DNA of 64,000 bases from Cyclobacteriaceae bacterium. Its GTDB lineage: Bacteria; Bacteroidota; Bacteroidia; Cytophagales; Cyclobacteriaceae. A model generated the notes under the pieces. That model ran no database searches. It saw nothing but the letters and a program-made list of their open reading frames with translations, and was not told where the DNA came from. Within the stretch, counting starts at the first letter, position 1, and each line of letters starts with the position of its first letter. Positions 62,805 to 64,000 of the stretch are shown one piece after another. The DNA lies in NCBI GenBank assembly GCA_028281285.1, contig JANQKF010000001.1:1-64000 (forward strand), read 5' to 3'. Both the position numbers and the translations under genes were made by a program.

Positions 62805-64000
62805 TTATTCAGTGTCTGAATCTTCAGTGCTATCAGGGTCTTCAGCAGCTTGCTTGGCTTTTACTTCATCGGCCATTTCCTGAATTTCTTCATTTGATTT
62901 ACCCTTCAGATATTCTGGCAATTGAAGTCCAGCCATATTGAACATCTCCTGTAATGGGGGAACAGATCCATACAATCCAGAAATGAAATCAGCGGTCGAA
63001 GTCTTGCCGTCTTTTCCTTTGGCTCCATTGTCCCAAACAGTGACTTTGTCAATTTTAATGTTCTTGATTGCCTCTGCTTGAAGACTTACCAATTCAGGCA
63101 ATTTATCTGCTATTAGTAGCAATACTGCATCACGAGAATTCTCTCCAGCTGCTTTAACAATTTGTTCAAGACCTTGAGCCTGTTTTGTCAATACTTCAAA
63201 AATACCTTTTGCTTCCGCTTGCTTTTTGAATAGAATAGCATCTGCTTCACCTTTAGCCTTTCGTCTGATCATTTCCGCTTCAGCCTCGGCATCGATCTCA
63301 ACTTTTTGTTTATCGATTTCGGCAGGAACTACCACATCAGCGGTTTGAGTCGCTTTGTCTCTTTCCGCTCTTGCATTTTCAGCTTCCTGTTCTGCAGCAT
63401 AGGCTTCTTCCAGTGCTTTAGCTGCCTGAACTTTTTCGGCTGCAGTGGCAATTTTTTGTGCCTCAGCTTCTTTTTCTTGTCGCAGGGCGTCTGATTGAGC
63501 GACTTTGATTTTGGCAAGGTTCTCACCTTCAATAGCACCTGCATCGGCATCTGCAACTTTAATACGCTGATCTTGAAGTGCATTGGCCTCACCAATCGAA
63601 CCATCTCTATTCTTCTCGGCCACACTTTTCTTGGCATCGTTAATTGCCTTGGCAGCGGCTTCCTTACCGAGTGCCTCAATATATCCTGACTCATCCTTGA
63701 TATCAGTGACATTCACGTTGATGAGTTTCAAACCAATCTTCTTCAATTCGGCTTCCACATTGGATGCTACATTCGCCAAAAATTTATCTCTGTTGCTGTT
63801 GATTTCTTCAATGTCCATGGTGGCTACAACTAAACGCAACTGACCGAAGATGATGTCTTTAGCTAAGTCGTGGATATTTTGCTGGGTCAATCCTAATAGT
63901 CTTTCTGCAGCGTTGTTCATTACACCTTCTTCCGTAGAAATACCAACCGTGAAACGTGAAGGTACATCAACCCTGATGTTCTGTCTACTAAGTGCATTCG
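62805..64000 (-). CDS. Flotillin/SPFH-domain protein (5' end beyond the window)
   Basis: At least 398 codons; the frame is open through the right edge (reading NALSRQNIRVDVPSRFTVG just before an internal Met), so the N-terminus is missing. The SPFH domain (LLGLTQQNIHDLAKDIIFGQLR, INVNVTDIKDE) precedes a long coiled coil rich in EA/KA (about 140-270 of the visible part). The C-terminal assembly region contains PELVSLQAEAIKNIKIDKVTVWD. Flotillins oligomerise into membrane scaffolds and influence fluidity. The end carries an acidic tail (DPDSTEDSDTE). Confidence 0.92.
   Translation of the reverse strand, partial: NALSRQNIRVDVPSRFTVGISTEEGVMNNAAERLLGLTQQNIHDLAKDIIFGQLRLVVATMDIEEINSNRDKFLANVASNVEAELKKIGLKLINVNVTDIKDESGYIEALGKEAAAKAINDAKKSVAEKNRDGSIGEANALQDQRIKVADADAGAIEGENLAKIKVAQSDALRQEKEAEAQKIATAAEKVQAAKALEEAYAAEQEAENARAERDKATQTADVVVPAEIDKQKVEIDAEAEAEMIRRKAKGEADAILFKKQAEAKGIFEVLTKQAQGLEQIVKAAGENSRDAVLLLIADKLPELVSLQAEAIKNIKIDKVTVWDNGAKGKDGKTSTADFISGLYGSVPPLQEMFNMAGLQLPEYLKGKSNEEIQEMADEVKAKQAAEDPDSTEDSDTE

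Overview
The window is a chromosomal segment from a member of the Bacteroidota, most likely a free-living, probably marine Cytophagales-type bacterium; the genus cannot be fixed from the sequence alone. Pointers are a C-terminal type IX secretion sorting domain at the left edge, -7 promoter elements of the TAnnTTTG type, weak Shine-Dalgarno signals, many short N-terminal signal peptides ending in AxQ or GQ, several DUF4097 proteins, an SPFH/flotillin protein, and the rplM-rpsI-rpsB-tsf order.

Layout. 1-6.5 kb: tail of a T9SS cargo protein, a secreted Kelch protein, a tandem universal stress protein, the Mg2+ channel MgtE and an orphan MacB/FtsX-type permease. 6.5-7.7 kb: an accessory patch with an integrase relic, a broken tRNA-Met-like fragment, tRNA-His and a DUF559 nuclease-fold gene bracketed by GC-rich inverted repeats. 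7.7-13.6 kb: a dihydroorotase-family protein, a DEAD-box helicase, a DUF4097 protein, a structured repeat inserted between 19-bp direct repeats, a DUF1835 protein and a membrane AraC regulator. 13.6-20.2 kb: a membrane metalloprotease with a DNA-binding-type HhH domain, an M28 peptidase and gcvP. 20.2-26.1 kb: a PadR operon with a palindromic operator, then a small regulon built around an ArsR-type repressor; the same ATATYG-N8-CGATAT operator sits at three promoters (SRPBCC/arsR, a frameshifted ABC permease, PAP2 phosphatase/nitrobindin-like). 26.1-31.7 kb: lipA, an outer-membrane-type protein, OsmC, ettA, DUF349 and DUF2795 genes.

31.8-40.1 kb is a coherent glycoside locus. A plus-strand trio (GMC oxidoreductase, Tat/lipoprotein small subunit, aldose 1-epimerase) converges on a minus-strand operon (two DUF1080 proteins, Gfo/Idh/MocA oxidoreductase, TIM-barrel isomerase, DUF1801, creatininase-like). 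This is the toolkit expected for oxidising glycosides at C3 and then cleaving the 3-keto sugars; the substrate cannot be read from sequence. 40.2-51.6 kb: ispD, queA, a MacB-like permease, recA, a PF10023 peptidase, a DUF3108 protein, a PhoB/PhoR-like two-component pair, a pseudouridine synthase and a TonB-dependent receptor.

51.7-54.4 kb is the translation cluster rplM-rpsI-rpsB-tsf, followed by an interspersed palindromic repeat and a secreted tail-fibre-like protein. 55.8-61.7 kb: a PqqB-like MBL-fold lipoprotein with a terminator-like hairpin inside its signal peptide, a small Cys-tailed protein, and an ECF sigma factor operon (sigma, DUF4097, anti-sigma/HEAT-like, DUF4097) followed by LolA-like and acidic secreted proteins. 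The window ends with a nitrilase-family enzyme and the truncated flotillin gene.

The least ordinary signals are the ArsR-operator regulon, the DUF559 cassette with inverted-repeat ends, the repeat insertion that split a shared terminator, and the HExxH-HhH membrane protein.
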